The notes: generated by a model not told the origin, from the sequence alone. Positions 16,064-25,287 are shown, counted from the stretch's first letter. The stretch is DNA of 38,910 nucleotides from Sphingoaurantiacus capsulatus (GCF_042648405.1 NZ_JBHRXV010000005.1:1-38910), one strand, 5' to 3'. Program-made: numbers and translations.

Positions 16064-18298
16064 ATGTCGACCGATCCGATCATGCTCGACCGCCGCCGTT
16101 TCCTCGTCACCACCGCGCTGGTCGGCGGCGGCTTCGCGCTCGGGCTCACCCCGGCGCTGGCCGAGCAGACGAAGAGCGCCGCCACCGAACTGAATCCATG
16201 GGTGGTCATCACGCCCGACAACATCGTGACCATCCGCGTCGCGACGCCCGAAATCGGCAACGGCGCGATGACGCAGGCCGCCCTGGCGGTCGCCGAGGAG
16301 CTGGAGTGCGACTGGTCGACGATCCGCACCGACTATGCCTCGACGACACGCGACTACATGACCTACGGCGGCTATTCGCCAATCCATCCCGCCGCCGCCT
16401 TCTTCGGCGGGCGGTCGACGATGGGCCAGCGCACAAAGGCGATGCAGCAGGTCGGCGCCAGCGCGCGCGAACGGCTGAAGGCCGCCGCCGCGGCGCGCTG
16501 GGGCGTGCCGGCGGGCGATATCGTGGCGGCCAACTCGACGCTCACCCACGCCGCCTCGGGCCGGAAGCTCACCTATGGCGATGTCGCTGCCGACGCCGGC
16601 AAGATCACGCTGCCGGCCGAGCCCGCGATCCGCACGCCCGACCAGTGGAAGCTGCTCGGCAAGGCGAATCCGTCGAAGCTCACCATCCCGCAGATCGTCA
16701 ACGGCTCGGGCATTTATGGCATCGATGTCCGCGTGCCCGGCATGGTCTACGCCGCGCTGATGCAGTCGCCGGTCCATGGCGGCCGCCTGAAGAGCTACGA
16801 CGAGGCAAGGATCAAGGGCATGCCCGGCGTGCTCGCGGTGGTTACCGTCGACCCCGACGAGCCGCGCGGCGTCGCCATGATGTCGAACGCGCCCTACGGC
16901 TATGCAATGACGCAGCCGCGCGCGGCGGTCGCGGTGATCGCCGAACATTACTGGCAGGCGCGCAAGGCGCTCGAAGCGCTGCCGGTGGAATGGGATGACG
17001 GCCCCGGCGCCACCTGGGACAGTACGCAGAAGATTCAGGCCGCCGCCATCGCCGCACTGGAAAGCGACGAAGGCGCGCGCACCGAGCACATCCTGGGCGA
17101 TGTCACCGGCATCGACAGCGCGGCAAAGCGCGTCGAACAGACCTACGTCACGCCCTATTGCGACCAGGCGCCGCTCGAGCCGCTTAACGGCACCGCGCTG
17201 GTCACGCGCGACCGCGTCGAGATCTGGCATCCGGCGCAGAACACGCAGCAGGCCTTCTGGGTCGCGTCCGACGAATCGGGCATGGTGCCCGAGCGGGTAT
17301 TCGCGCATCAGACGCTGGTCGGCGGCGGCTTCGGGCGGCGGCTGGAAAGCGACGATACCCGCATGGTCGTCGCCATCGCCAAGCGCTACCCGGGCAAGCC
17401 GGTGCACGTGGTCTGGTCGCGCGAGGAGATGATGCGGCAGGGCAAATACCGCCCCGTCGTTGCCGCCAAGCTGACCGCTGCGCTCGACGAAAAGACCGGC
17501 CTGCCGACCTCGTTCGTCGCGCGGCAGGCTTCGCGCGGTCACTATCCGCGCTTCGCCGATACCGCCTACTTCATGGGGCCGATCCCCAACGTCCGCATCG
17601 ACGCGCGCGAGCTGCCGTTCCATGTCGAGCCCGGCCCGTACCGCGGCCCGGGCTACAACAGCTATGCCTTCATGCAGGAGACGTTCATCGACGAGTGCGC
17701 GCATGCCGCCGGCATCGATCCGCTCGAATATCGGCTGCAGCTGTTCCGCGACTTCCCCAACCCGGGCTGGGTGAAGTGCCTTGAGGAGGTCGCGAAGCAG
17801 GCGAAGTGGGGCAAGAAGCTGCCGAAAGGCCGCGCGCAGGGTCTGGCGATCAGCGCCTGGGGACTAAATGGCCAGAAGATGCTCGGAACGACGATCGCGG
17901 TGATCAGCGAGGTGTCGGTGACGAAGTCTGGCGAGCTCACCGTCCACAACGTCGACGCCGCCTTCGACACCGGCCGGGTAATGAACCGCAACGAGGTCGC
18001 CAACCTGATCGAAGGCGGGCTGATCTTCGGGCTCAACATGGCCTTGCACGAAGAGATGACCGTCGAAGGCGGTCGGATGGTCGAAGGCAATTTCGACACC
18101 TATCCGATGATGCGCATCGGCGATTCACCACGCATCGGCGTGCACTTCGGCGGCCTGAGCGGTCTTGATCGCTACAGCGAAATCGGTGAGCCCCCGGTAG
18201 GGACCGTCGGTCCGGCTGTGGGCAACGCGATCTTCCGGGCGACCGGAAAACGGCTGCGGCGGCAGCCGTTCCTTAAGCAGGATCTCAGCTGGACCTAG
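16064..18298 (+). CDS. Molybdopterin-binding large subunit, Tat-exported (IorB-like)
   Basis: This 744-residue catalytic subunit begins with a twin-arginine signal (DRRRFLVTTALVGGG, then ALGLTPALA), so the mature complex is periplasmic. It shows the cofactor-binding stretches of the IorB family: LVGGGFGRRLE near 420, GPYRGPGYNSYAF near 525, and the C-terminal GEPPVGTVGPAVGNAIF, which carries the conserved Glu next to the Mo ion. With the small subunit it hydroxylates an aldehyde or N-heteroaromatic carbon using water. No separate FAD subunit follows, as is usual for IorAB-type enzymes that pass electrons to cytochromes. Aldehyde oxidation after the quinoprotein or P450 step is one possible role (inference). 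Its TAG stop overlaps the stop of the convergent ferredoxin gene within CTAG. Confidence 0.9.
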   Translation: MSTDPIMLDRRRFLVTTALVGGGFALGLTPALAEQTKSAATELNPWVVITPDNIVTIRVATPEIGNGAMTQAALAVAEELECDWSTIRTDYASTTRDYMTYGGYSPIHPAAAFFGGRSTMGQRTKAMQQVGASARERLKAAAAARWGVPAGDIVAANSTLTHAASGRKLTYGDVAADAGKITLPAEPAIRTPDQWKLLGKANPSKLTIPQIVNGSGIYGIDVRVPGMVYAALMQSPVHGGRLKSYDEARIKGMPGVLAVVTVDPDEPRGVAMMSNAPYGYAMTQPRAAVAVIAEHYWQARKALEALPVEWDDGPGATWDSTQKIQAAAIAALESDEGARTEHILGDVTGIDSAAKRVEQTYVTPYCDQAPLEPLNGTALVTRDRVEIWHPAQNTQQAFWVASDESGMVPERVFAHQTLVGGGFGRRLESDDTRMVVAIAKRYPGKPVHVVWSREEMMRQGKYRPVVAAKLTAALDEKTGLPTSFVARQASRGHYPRFADTAYFMGPIPNVRIDARELPFHVEPGPYRGPGYNSYAFMQETFIDECAHAAGIDPLEYRLQLFRDFPNPGWVKCLEEVAKQAKWGKKLPKGRAQGLAISAWGLNGQKMLGTTIAVISEVSVTKSGELTVHNVDAAFDTGRVMNRNEVANLIEGGLIFGLNMALHEEMTVEGGRMVEGNFDTYPMMRIGDSPRIGVHFGGLSGLDRYSEIGEPPVGTVGPAVGNAIFRATGKRLRRQPFLKQDLSWT

Positions 18299-18615
18299 CC
18301 TTGGAAGGCAGGCGTTTCGACGCACAGCCCGTCGAGGGCTTCGCTGAGCTTCACCTGGCAGGACAATCGCGAATTGGGGCGAAGCTCGCTTGCAGTGCTG
18401 AGCATGTCGACCTCGTCACCTGCGGCCGGGCCGACACGGTCCATCCACGCCGGGTCAATGTAAACGTGGCAGGTGGCACAGGCGCATGATCCGCCGCAGT
18501 CGGCCTCGATACCCGGGACGTCATTGTAGATCGCCGCGGTCATCAGGCTGCTGCCGGGTTCCACTGAAACCGAGCGCTCAGCGCCCTGATGGTCGACGAA
18601 GGTCAAGTTGATCAC
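18295..18615 (-). CDS. [2Fe-2S] ferredoxin, adrenodoxin/putidaredoxin type
   Basis: This 106-residue ferredoxin has cluster ligands C40, C46, C49 and C86 in the pattern C-x5-C-x2-C...C (ADCGGSCACATCHVYI and RLSCQV), plus an extra Cys at 44. It shows the acidic region DEVDMLSTASEL that docks reductase and P450 in this family. It delivers electrons to the P450 encoded immediately upstream, in the cytoplasm; a ferredoxin reductase gene is not in the window. The start is GTG at 18615, with GGAG nine bases before it, 23 bases after the P450 stop. The two genes form a clear transcription unit. Confidence 0.93.
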   Translation of the reverse strand: MINLTFVDHQGAERSVSVEPGSSLMTAAIYNDVPGIEADCGGSCACATCHVYIDPAWMDRVGPAAGDEVDMLSTASELRPNSRLSCQVKLSEALDGLCVETPAFQG

Positions 18616-18638
18616 GATTTAAAACTCCAAAGCCGGTG

Positions 18639-19892
18639 TCAGCCGAGGCGGACAGGCATGTGCTTGATCCCGCCGACGAAGTTCGACCGGAGGCGGGAAA
18701 CCGGGCCGGCCAAGCTGATCTCGGGGAAGCGGCGCAACACTTCGGTCATCACGGCGCGGAGCTCGATCCGCGCAAGATCGTTGCCGAGGCAGCGGTGGCG
18801 GCCGAAGCCGAACGTCAGATGCTCGTTCGGCGTGCGCGTCAAATCCATGTGCGTCGGATTTTCGAACACCGATTCGTCGCGGTTCGCCGATGGGTAGAAC
18901 ATCACCACCTTCTCTCCGGCCGCGATTTTCTGACCGCCGATCTCGGTATCCTTCGCGACACTGCGCGCCATGTAGACGATCGGCGCGACCCATCGCAGCA
19001 GCTCCTCGACGGCGGTGGGCATCAGCTCGGGATTGTCGCGCAGCTGTTGCATCGCTGCAGGGTTCTCGATGAGCGCCAGCATCGCGCCGCTCGTCGCGTT
19101 GCGCGTCGTCTCGTTGCCGGCGAGCATGAGCAGGAAGCAGTAGCCGAGCACTTCGATATCGGTCAGCGCCTCGCCGTCCACGCGCGCTTCGCACAACAGG
19201 CTGACGAGGTCCTCGCCCGGCTTCGCGCGCCGCTCGGCGATGAACTTGGAGAAATAGCCGAAGATGCCCATCCGCGCCGCCATGATTGCGTCGCGCGGCA
19301 TCTCGACGTTGCCATATTCGGGGTCCTCGCTGCCGATGACCGCGTTGCTCCAGATGTACATCTGGTCGCGGTCGCTGGTCGGAACACCGAGCAGTTCGAG
19401 GATGACGTCGAGCGGCAGCCGCATCGCGATGGCATCGACGAAGTCGATCTTGTCTGCATCCGCCGCCGCGCTCAACCGCCTCGCCGCGACATCGTCGGCG
19501 ATCTCGTGGCAGCGCTTGCGGATATGCTCGTCGAGCGCCGCCATGATGTTCGGGCGGAAGCGGTCGCGCAGCACGCCGCGCTGCTTGCCATGCTTCGGCG
19601 GGTCCATCGTCAGCAGCAGCGGGACGGCATTCGCCATCGCCTGATCGTCCATCTGATCCTTGCGAAGGATGGTGACGCCCTTTGCATTGATGAAGGTCTG
19701 CGCGTCGCGGCCGACCGTCATGATGTCCGCATAGCGGGTGATCGCCCAGAAGGGTTCGCGGATGCAGTCGTCGTACCATGCGACTGGCGCCTCGGCACGG
19801 AGCTTCGCCCACACGTCGTGCGGATAGCCGTTGGCGGCGAAATAGTCCGGATCGAACGCCTCGCGCGGTGCTGTGGGTCGATTGTCGGCCAT
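18639..19892 (-). CDS. Cytochrome P450 (CYP124/125-like)
   Basis: This 417-residue soluble bacterial P450 has the I-helix AGNETT at 258-263, the EELLR (ExxR) motif at 296-300, and the heme loop FGFGRHRCLG at 361-370 with C368 as thiolate ligand. The wording AGNETTRNA and the N-terminal FDPDYFAANGYPHDVW resemble CYP124/125/142 and related sphingomonad P450s that hydroxylate terminal methyl groups of branched lipids and sterol side chains; the family name is by eye only. ATG at 19892 has GGGAG five bases upstream, while an ATG at 19907 has no ribosome binding site. It is cotranscribed with its ferredoxin and diverges from a TetR gene across a perfect operator, so it is probably induced by its substrate or product. 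Confidence 0.93.
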   Translation of the reverse strand: MADNRPTAPREAFDPDYFAANGYPHDVWAKLRAEAPVAWYDDCIREPFWAITRYADIMTVGRDAQTFINAKGVTILRKDQMDDQAMANAVPLLLTMDPPKHGKQRGVLRDRFRPNIMAALDEHIRKRCHEIADDVAARRLSAAADADKIDFVDAIAMRLPLDVILELLGVPTSDRDQMYIWSNAVIGSEDPEYGNVEMPRDAIMAARMGIFGYFSKFIAERRAKPGEDLVSLLCEARVDGEALTDIEVLGYCFLLMLAGNETTRNATSGAMLALIENPAAMQQLRDNPELMPTAVEELLRWVAPIVYMARSVAKDTEIGGQKIAAGEKVVMFYPSANRDESVFENPTHMDLTRTPNEHLTFGFGRHRCLGNDLARIELRAVMTEVLRRFPEISLAGPVSRLRSNFVGGIKHMPVRLG

Positions 19893-19913
19893 AGATTCTC
19901 CCGCCATATATTA

Positions 19914-19933
19914 GTTAGTGATCGTTCACTAAC
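19914..19933. promoter_or_regulatory. Perfect TetR-type operator between P450 and tetR genes
   Basis: GTTAGTGA (19914-19921), TCGT, TCACTAAC (19926-19933) is a perfect 8-4-8 inverted repeat. It lies 22 bases upstream of the P450 start, next to a TAATAT that could be the P450 -10 hexamer, and 72 bases before the TetR gene. Placement and symmetry are typical of an operator for the adjacent repressor. Confidence 0.75.
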
Positions 19934-20005
19934 ACTGGTTTCGGACGGCGTCATCTGTCAATTGCTCAACTGGACGCGCGAGAGGTAAAGTCGGATGAAG
20001 GGGCG

Positions 20006-20584
20006 ATGATCGAATCTACTGCAGTGTCGGCGAAGCGCTCACGGCTTGGACGTGACGAGCGGCGGCTGCGCATCCTCGATGCGGCTGCGGAGCTGTTCCA
20101 TGTTCAGGGCTATGCGACGACTAGCGTCGATGCCATCGGCACGCTTGCCGGAGTCAGCGGCCCGGCGGTCTATCGTCACTTCCAAAGCAAGCAGGAGTTG
20201 CTGCTCGAACTGCTTGATCTGGCGGTCGCCAAGGCGCTGGGCGACGGTGAGCCTCCCACCGACGATGACCCGGCCCGGCAACTCGCGGTCATGGTGCGCA
20301 GCATCGTCGTCCACGCGCTTGCGGAACGGGCGCTGATCGGTCTCCTCTATGCGGTCCACGATCGCGGCGACGACACCGACCGGCAAAAGCTCGGCCGCAT
20401 TCGTGCGACGGTCGTGGAACGCTGGAGCGAGGCGCTACGCGCGGCGCGACCCGAACTGCCGCCAGCCGAGGCCGCAACCTATGTCGAAGCCGCGATGTCG
20501 GTGGTTGCCGGCATCGCGCGGCGCGATGCATCGCCCGCTCCCGACCTCTACGTCAGACTGATCCTCGGCCTGCTCCACGCCTAG
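20006..20584 (+). CDS. TetR-family transcriptional repressor
   Basis: This 192-residue protein has a typical N-terminal TetR helix-turn-helix: RRLRILDAAAELFHVQGY, TTSVDAIGTLAGVSGPAVYRHFQSK (residues about 17-62). A helical ligand-binding and dimer domain follows, with LIGLLYAVHDRGDD. It is expected to repress the divergent P450-ferredoxin unit, and perhaps itself, through the GTTAGTGA palindrome, and to release when a pathway acyl-CoA or lipid is bound. ATG at 20006 has AAGGGG just upstream. Its TAG stop overlaps the stop of the convergent SDR gene inside CTAG (20581-20584), so the two transcripts must overlap. Confidence 0.92.
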   Translation: MIESTAVSAKRSRLGRDERRLRILDAAAELFHVQGYATTSVDAIGTLAGVSGPAVYRHFQSKQELLLELLDLAVAKALGDGEPPTDDDPARQLAVMVRSIVVHALAERALIGLLYAVHDRGDDTDRQKLGRIRATVVERWSEALRAARPELPPAEAATYVEAAMSVVAGIARRDASPAPDLYVRLILGLLHA

Positions 20585-21492
20585 GCGGCGAGCGCTTTCT
20601 GCGCCGCGGCGACCTCGGCCTGCGCTTGCATGGGGCCGTCATTAGGCAGCCATTCGCCATCCCGGTCGGAGACGCGGTCGAACTGGGCAAGCAGTTTTTC
20701 CGGCGCGTCGGCGCCTGCCCCGATGAAGACTCCCTGGGTAAGCGTGACGTAGGCGCGTTCGAACGTCCCCGCACCGGCACACAGCACGACGCGGTTCGGC
20801 GCATCTTCCGATGCCAGCGCCACGACGCCGACCGCGACCGATGCGGGCGCCATCAGCTCGAGTAGCTCGGGCGACAGCACGTCCTCGGTCATCCGCGTCG
20901 CGGCCGACGGTGACAGGCAATTGACCCGGACGTTATATCTGGCGCCCTCGAGCCCGAGCGTGTTCATCAGCCCGACGAGCGCAAGCTTGGCGGCGCCATA
21001 ATGCGCCTGGCCGAAGTTGCCGTAGAGGCCCGACGAGGAGGTCGTCATCACGATCCGGCCATAGGCCTGCTCGCGCATGATGTCCCAGACGGCCTTGGTG
21101 CAGTTGACCGAGCCCATCAGGTGAACGTCGAGCACGGCGCGGAAGTCGTCGAGCTCCATCTTGGCAAAGGTCCGGTCGCGCAGGATGCCGGCGTTGTTGA
21201 CGAGGATATCGACACGGCCCCACTTGGCCTTCGCTTCGGCGACCATCGCCTCGACCGCGGCGAAATCGGTGACGCTGGCGCCGTTGGCGATGGCCTCGCC
21301 GCCCGCCGCCTCAATCTCGGCGACGACGCTCTGCGCCGCGGTGATCGCGCCGCCGCGCCCGTCGCGCGCACCGCCCAGATCGTTGACGACGACTTTCGCG
21401 CCGCGCGTCGCCAGCGCCAGCGCGTGCGCCCGCCCCAATCCGCCGCCGGCGCCGGTCACGATGGCCACGCGGCCGCGAAGGTCGATCATCAT
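20581..21492 (-). CDS. SDR of the MFE-2/17beta-HSD4 type (hydroxyacyl-CoA dehydrogenase-like)
   Basis: This 303-residue SDR is longer than classical members. It has TGAGGGLG at about 14-21, VVVNDLGGARDGRGG after strand 2, ANGASVTDF, NNAGILRD, TTSSSGLYG with the catalytic Ser, and HYGAAK with Tyr and Lys. This is the signature of the (3R)-hydroxyacyl-CoA dehydrogenase domain of peroxisomal multifunctional enzyme 2. It would oxidise a 3-hydroxyacyl-CoA in beta-oxidation. The C-terminal tail (GVFIGAGADAPEKLLAQFDRV onward) matches that subfamily. It follows the long acyl-CoA dehydrogenase gene by 42 bases, fitting successive beta-oxidation steps. Two adjacent ATGs (21492 and 21489) are equally possible starts; AGGAG lies eight bases upstream. 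Confidence 0.9.
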   Translation of the reverse strand: MMIDLRGRVAIVTGAGGGLGRAHALALATRGAKVVVNDLGGARDGRGGAITAAQSVVAEIEAAGGEAIANGASVTDFAAVEAMVAEAKAKWGRVDILVNNAGILRDRTFAKMELDDFRAVLDVHLMGSVNCTKAVWDIMREQAYGRIVMTTSSSGLYGNFGQAHYGAAKLALVGLMNTLGLEGARYNVRVNCLSPSAATRMTEDVLSPELLELMAPASVAVGVVALASEDAPNRVVLCAGAGTFERAYVTLTQGVFIGAGADAPEKLLAQFDRVSDRDGEWLPNDGPMQAQAEVAAAQKALAA

Positions 21493-21534
21493 ATGCTCAG
21501 CTCCTGGGGTCTTGCCGGCGCTCTGTCGGCGCCT

Positions 21535-23298
21535 TCAGAAAATGTCGGCGGGGGCGGCGGAGGCCACGTCGCTGTGCGAGTCGACGAAGTCGAGCCAGAA
21601 CTCGACCTTCGGAAGCTCGGTTTCGAAGAAGAAGCGGCAGGCCCAGAGCTTGCCGCGATGGAAGGCATCGTCGCCTAGGTTTGCCGCGACCACCGCCTGA
21701 TCGAGCCACAGCCAGCCGAGCACAGCATGGCCGAACGCCGACAGGAACGGCGTCGCATTTTCGAGCGACGCTGCCGCGTCGAGCGGGCGCAGGCCTTCGA
21801 CGACGACCGCGATATGATCCCAGGCATCGGCCAGCAGTTCACCATAGCCGTCGAGCCGTTCGATCTGATCGGCCTTCAAGATCGTCGCATCGATCCGCTC
21901 ACGAAGGAGCGCATAGCCCCGGCCGTTCGACTTCAGCGTCTTGCGGCCGAGCAGGTCGAGCGCCTGGATGCCGGTCGTGCCCTCGTGGATAGGATTGAGG
22001 CGGTTGTCGCGATACAGCTGCTCGACGTCGAAATCGCGCGTGTAGCCATAGCCGCCATGCACCTGAATCGCGAGATCGTTGGCGACGAGGCCCCATTCGG
22101 ACGGCCAGGTCTTGGCGACCGGCGTCAGCAGCCCGAGCAGCTCGGCGGCATCGGCGTCGCCCTCCTGATCCACCAGCCGCGCGCAATAGAAGATCAGCGC
22201 GAGCGAGCCTTCGGCATAGACCTTCTGCGCCAGCAGCATCCGCTTCACATCGGCATGTTCGATGATCGGCACCGGCGCCGACGGCTGCCCCTTCGGCGCG
22301 TCGAGCGCGCGGCCCTGCAACCGTTCGCCGGCGTAGCGCAGCGCGTGGCGATAGCCGCGATAGGCGACCGCCGCCGCGCCGAGGCCGACGTTGATGCGCG
22401 CTTCGTTCATCATCTGGAACATGATCGGCAGCCCCTGGCCGACCTCGCCGACCAGCCAGCCGGTGGCGCCGCCGCGCTCGCCGAGGTTGAGCAGGCAATT
22501 GGGAATGCCGCGATAGCCCATCTTGTGATTGAGCCCGGCGACGCTGACATCGTTGCGCTCGCCCGAGGGCAGCCGCTTGGGCACGATGAACAGCGAGATG
22601 CCGCTCGTCCCGTCGACGAGCTGACCGTCGGCGCCGGGCACCTTCGCCAGCACGAGATGGACGATGTCCTCGGTGACATCATGATCGCCGCCAGAGATCC
22701 ACATCTTGTTGCCGGTCAGGCGGAAACGACGGCCGAGGCCGTCCTCGCCATCGGGCTCGGCACGAGTGCGGATGTCGGCGAGCGACGATCCGGCCTGCGG
22801 CTCCGACAGGCACATCGTGCCCGTCGCCTGCCCGGCAATGCCGGGGCGGGCGAAGGAGTCGATCTGCGCCGGCGTGCCGAATGCCGCGATCAGCCGGGCG
22901 TTGGCCGTCGTCAGCATGACGAAAGCGGAGGCCGAAAGATTGGCCGCCATGAACTGGGCGAGCGAGGCGGTACAGACCAGGCTCGGCAGCGCCATGCCGC
23001 CCAGCGCTTCGTCGAAGCCTGCGGCGAACAGCCCGAGGTCGGCATAGCCGCTCACCGCATCGGCGATCTGGGGAATGACCTTGACGCCGTCCGCGCCGAG
23101 CGTCGGCTCGATCTGGTCGGCGGCCTTGTAGGCCGGCAGGAAAAGGTCGGCGGCGACCCGTTCCGACAGGTCGAGCACTGCGGCGACATCTTCGCGCGTG
23201 TGGGCGGCGAACTTCGGCGTTCTCAACAGCTCGTCGAGGCAAAGCCAGTCGCCGAGCAGGAAATCAAGGTCGCGCCGCGGGATCAGCACATCGCTCAT
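21535..23298 (-). CDS. Acyl-CoA dehydrogenase with long C-terminal domain
   Basis: This 587-residue flavoprotein is of the extended ACAD group (FadE5/DmdC-like, with an extra C-terminal domain). FAD and substrate motifs are TGTMCLSEPQAGSSLADI, GNKMWISGGDHD, VHGGYGYTRDFDVEQLYRD and NPIHEGTTGIQALDL, where the Glu is in the position of the medium-chain ACAD catalytic base. It introduces the alpha-beta double bond into an acyl-CoA, passing electrons to ETF. ATG at 23298 begins MSDVLIPRRDLDFLL, matching the family start; upstream codons run into the divergent spacer. Its ribosome binding site is weak. It heads a two-gene unit with the MFE-2-like SDR and diverges from the esterase gene. Confidence 0.92.
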   Translation of the reverse strand: MSDVLIPRRDLDFLLGDWLCLDELLRTPKFAAHTREDVAAVLDLSERVAADLFLPAYKAADQIEPTLGADGVKVIPQIADAVSGYADLGLFAAGFDEALGGMALPSLVCTASLAQFMAANLSASAFVMLTTANARLIAAFGTPAQIDSFARPGIAGQATGTMCLSEPQAGSSLADIRTRAEPDGEDGLGRRFRLTGNKMWISGGDHDVTEDIVHLVLAKVPGADGQLVDGTSGISLFIVPKRLPSGERNDVSVAGLNHKMGYRGIPNCLLNLGERGGATGWLVGEVGQGLPIMFQMMNEARINVGLGAAAVAYRGYRHALRYAGERLQGRALDAPKGQPSAPVPIIEHADVKRMLLAQKVYAEGSLALIFYCARLVDQEGDADAAELLGLLTPVAKTWPSEWGLVANDLAIQVHGGYGYTRDFDVEQLYRDNRLNPIHEGTTGIQALDLLGRKTLKSNGRGYALLRERIDATILKADQIERLDGYGELLADAWDHIAVVVEGLRPLDAAASLENATPFLSAFGHAVLGWLWLDQAVVAANLGDDAFHRGKLWACRFFFETELPKVEFWLDFVDSHSDVASAAPADIF

Positions 23299-23424
23299 GG
23301 TGCTGCACGCTATCGACGGTAGCATATGAAATCGATTGCCGATGACCGATCGGTGAAATCGCAAAGCGGCAATTGCGAGCCCTCCCCGATGCCCGCAGGG
23401 TTCAGTTCGAGGAGCTCAAGCGCA

Positions 23425-24351
23425 ATGGACGACGAACGGCTACACTCGGAAATCAGGGCGATTCTGGCGCGCCGCGCCACGCTGGCGCTGCCGGCCTATT
23501 CGTCGGGTACGCCCGAAGCCGCGCGCAACGCCTTTGCCGCCTCGCAGGCGGCGCTGCCACGCGACCGCGGAGCGCGGATGGCGGTGATCGTCAACGAAAG
23601 CGTCTGTGGCGACGCCGGGCCGATCCGCATCCGCCGCTATCGCCCCGAAGGCGAGGTGCGCGGCACGCTCGTCTATTTCCACGGCGGCGGCTGGGTGTTC
23701 GGCACGCTCGACGCCTTCGATCCGGTCTGCCGCGAAACCGCGGCGACGGCGGGCGCCGAGGTGATCAGCGTCGACTATCGCCTGTCGCCCGAGGCCACCT
23801 ATCCCGAACCGCTCGACGACGCCTATCGCGCGCTGTGCGCGGTCGCCGGCGATGGCCCACTCGCGGTGATGGGCGACAGCGCCGGGGGCAATCTGGCCGC
23901 CGCCTGCGCGCTGCGCGCCCGCGATGAGAAGGGCCCGCGCATCGACCTGCAAATCCTGCTGTACCCGATCACCGACCACCGCAGCGATCGCGCCTCCTAT
24001 GCCGAGTTCGGCGGCGGCGGCTACCTGCTGTCGAGCGCCGACATGGACTGGTATTGGGGGCATTATGCGCCCGACGCCGCCCGGCGCGACGAGCCCTATG
24101 CCTCGCCGCTGCGCGCCGCCACGCTGGCCGGGTTGCCGCCCGCCATCGTCGTCATCGCCGGTTGCGATCCGCTGCATGACGAGGGCGTCGAATATGCGGC
24201 GCGGCTGACGGAGGCGGAGGTCGAGGTGGACTTGCGCGAATATCCCGACATGACCCACGGCTTCTTCACGCTGACCGGCCTGCTCGGCACCGCCGACGAC
24301 GCTGCGCGATCGGTCGGCGCGGCGATCCGCGAGCGCTTCGCGTCACGCTGA
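23425..24351 (+). CDS. Alpha/beta hydrolase, HSL-type esterase
   Basis: This 308-residue esterase of the hormone-sensitive-lipase family (bacterial family IV) has the oxyanion motif HGGGW at 86-90, nucleophile elbow GDSAGG with S152, acid residue region GCDPLHDEG, and the catalytic His in DMTHGFF. It hydrolyses short acyl esters and may open a lactone or release an ester-linked substrate. ATG at 23425 is chosen because GAGGAG lies about ten bases upstream and the family N-terminus starts there; an open frame continues to 23326 without family similarity. Its stop overlaps the convergent LysR gene by nine bases. The 126-base spacer to the ACAD start contains ACCGATCGGT (23345-23354) and a spaced ATTGCCG/CGGCAAT repeat. 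Confidence 0.9.
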   Translation: MDDERLHSEIRAILARRATLALPAYSSGTPEAARNAFAASQAALPRDRGARMAVIVNESVCGDAGPIRIRRYRPEGEVRGTLVYFHGGGWVFGTLDAFDPVCRETAATAGAEVISVDYRLSPEATYPEPLDDAYRALCAVAGDGPLAVMGDSAGGNLAAACALRARDEKGPRIDLQILLYPITDHRSDRASYAEFGGGGYLLSSADMDWYWGHYAPDAARRDEPYASPLRAATLAGLPPAIVVIAGCDPLHDEGVEYAARLTEAEVEVDLREYPDMTHGFFTLTGLLGTADDAARSVGAAIRERFASR

Positions 24352-25239
24352 AGCGGCGTCGCGCGCTTCCTCAACAGTGCGGATGAAGTTGGTGAGGATG
24401 CGGGCGCTGTCCCCCTTGCGCCAGATCATGCTGAGCAGGATGGCCGGAGGCAGCCCGGCGATCGGCACCAGCGCGACATCATGCGGCGCCGGCGAGCGCT
24501 CGCCCGCGATGATCAGGCCGACGCCGAGGCCGGCCGCCACCAGACCGTAGGAGATGTCCACCGCCGTCACCTCGGCGGCGATGTCCGGCATGATCCCCGC
24601 GCTGCCGAAGCTCGACGCGAGACGGCCGAAGAAGCGCGGCGACTGGACGCGCGACGGCCAGATCATCGGCACCCCGGCCAGGTCGCCGATCGTCGCGTCG
24701 CTGCGCCCGGCCAACGGATGGACGCTCGGCACCACGGCGACGATGCGGTCATAGCCGATCGGCGACACGTCGAATTCGCGCGGATCGTCGGCCTCCTCAT
24801 AGACGAAGCCCACGTCGATTTCGGCGGAGCGCAGCTTCTCGCGCTGGAGGTCGGAGGTCATCGGCGCGAAACGCAGCGCGATCCCAGGGTAGGAGTCACG
24901 AAAGCGCTGCAGCGCCTGGCCGAGCAGCGCGCGCCGCACCATCCCCTCGCTGAAACTGATGCGCAGCGTGCCGAGCGTGCCTTCCGCCGAGCGCGTGACG
25001 CGCCGCGCCGCCTCGTCGACGTCACCGAGGATGCGCCGCACGTCCTCCAGCAGCAGCTTGCCCGCCTCGGTCAGCCGCACGCCGCGCGCCTGCCGTTCGA
25101 ACAGCAGGGTGTCGCCGAGCTCGCGTTCGAGATCGGCGATCCGCCGCGACAGCGCCGACTGCGCGATGTTGAGCCGCGACGCCGCACGGTGAAAGCTCAG
25201 TTCCTCGGCGACGGCGAGGAAGAAGGTAAAATGCTTCAT
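24343..25239 (-). CDS. LysR-family transcriptional regulator
   Basis: This 298-residue regulator has the N-terminal winged HTH of LysR proteins (MKHFTFFLAVAEELSFHRAASRLNIAQSALSRRIADLE), followed by the ligand-binding domain (GTLGTLRISFSEGMVRR onward). It resembles the BenM/CatM-type aromatic-acid group only loosely. ATG at 25239 gives the usual length; a more upstream frame to 25266 adds a tail without family match. It is divergent from the LLM monooxygenase gene, the normal arrangement for a LysR activator and its target, with 146 bases between them holding an inverted repeat at 25288-25307. The co-inducer is unknown. Its 3' end overlaps the esterase gene. Confidence 0.9.
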   Translation of the reverse strand: MKHFTFFLAVAEELSFHRAASRLNIAQSALSRRIADLERELGDTLLFERQARGVRLTEAGKLLLEDVRRILGDVDEAARRVTRSAEGTLGTLRISFSEGMVRRALLGQALQRFRDSYPGIALRFAPMTSDLQREKLRSAEIDVGFVYEEADDPREFDVSPIGYDRIVAVVPSVHPLAGRSDATIGDLAGVPMIWPSRVQSPRFFGRLASSFGSAGIMPDIAAEVTAVDISYGLVAAGLGVGLIIAGERSPAPHDVALVPIAGLPPAILLSMIWRKGDSARILTNFIRTVEEARDAASA

Positions 25240-25287
25240 CACACTCAGGTGTCGCACGCGCTGCAATCTCCATCGAACACGGCAGAC

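Noticed and set aside
23335..23373. ATTGCCG...CGGCAAT repeat and ACCGATCGGT palindrome before the esterase gene
   Set aside because: The arms are 25 bases apart and the short palindrome is common in GC-rich DNA; not enough to call an operator.
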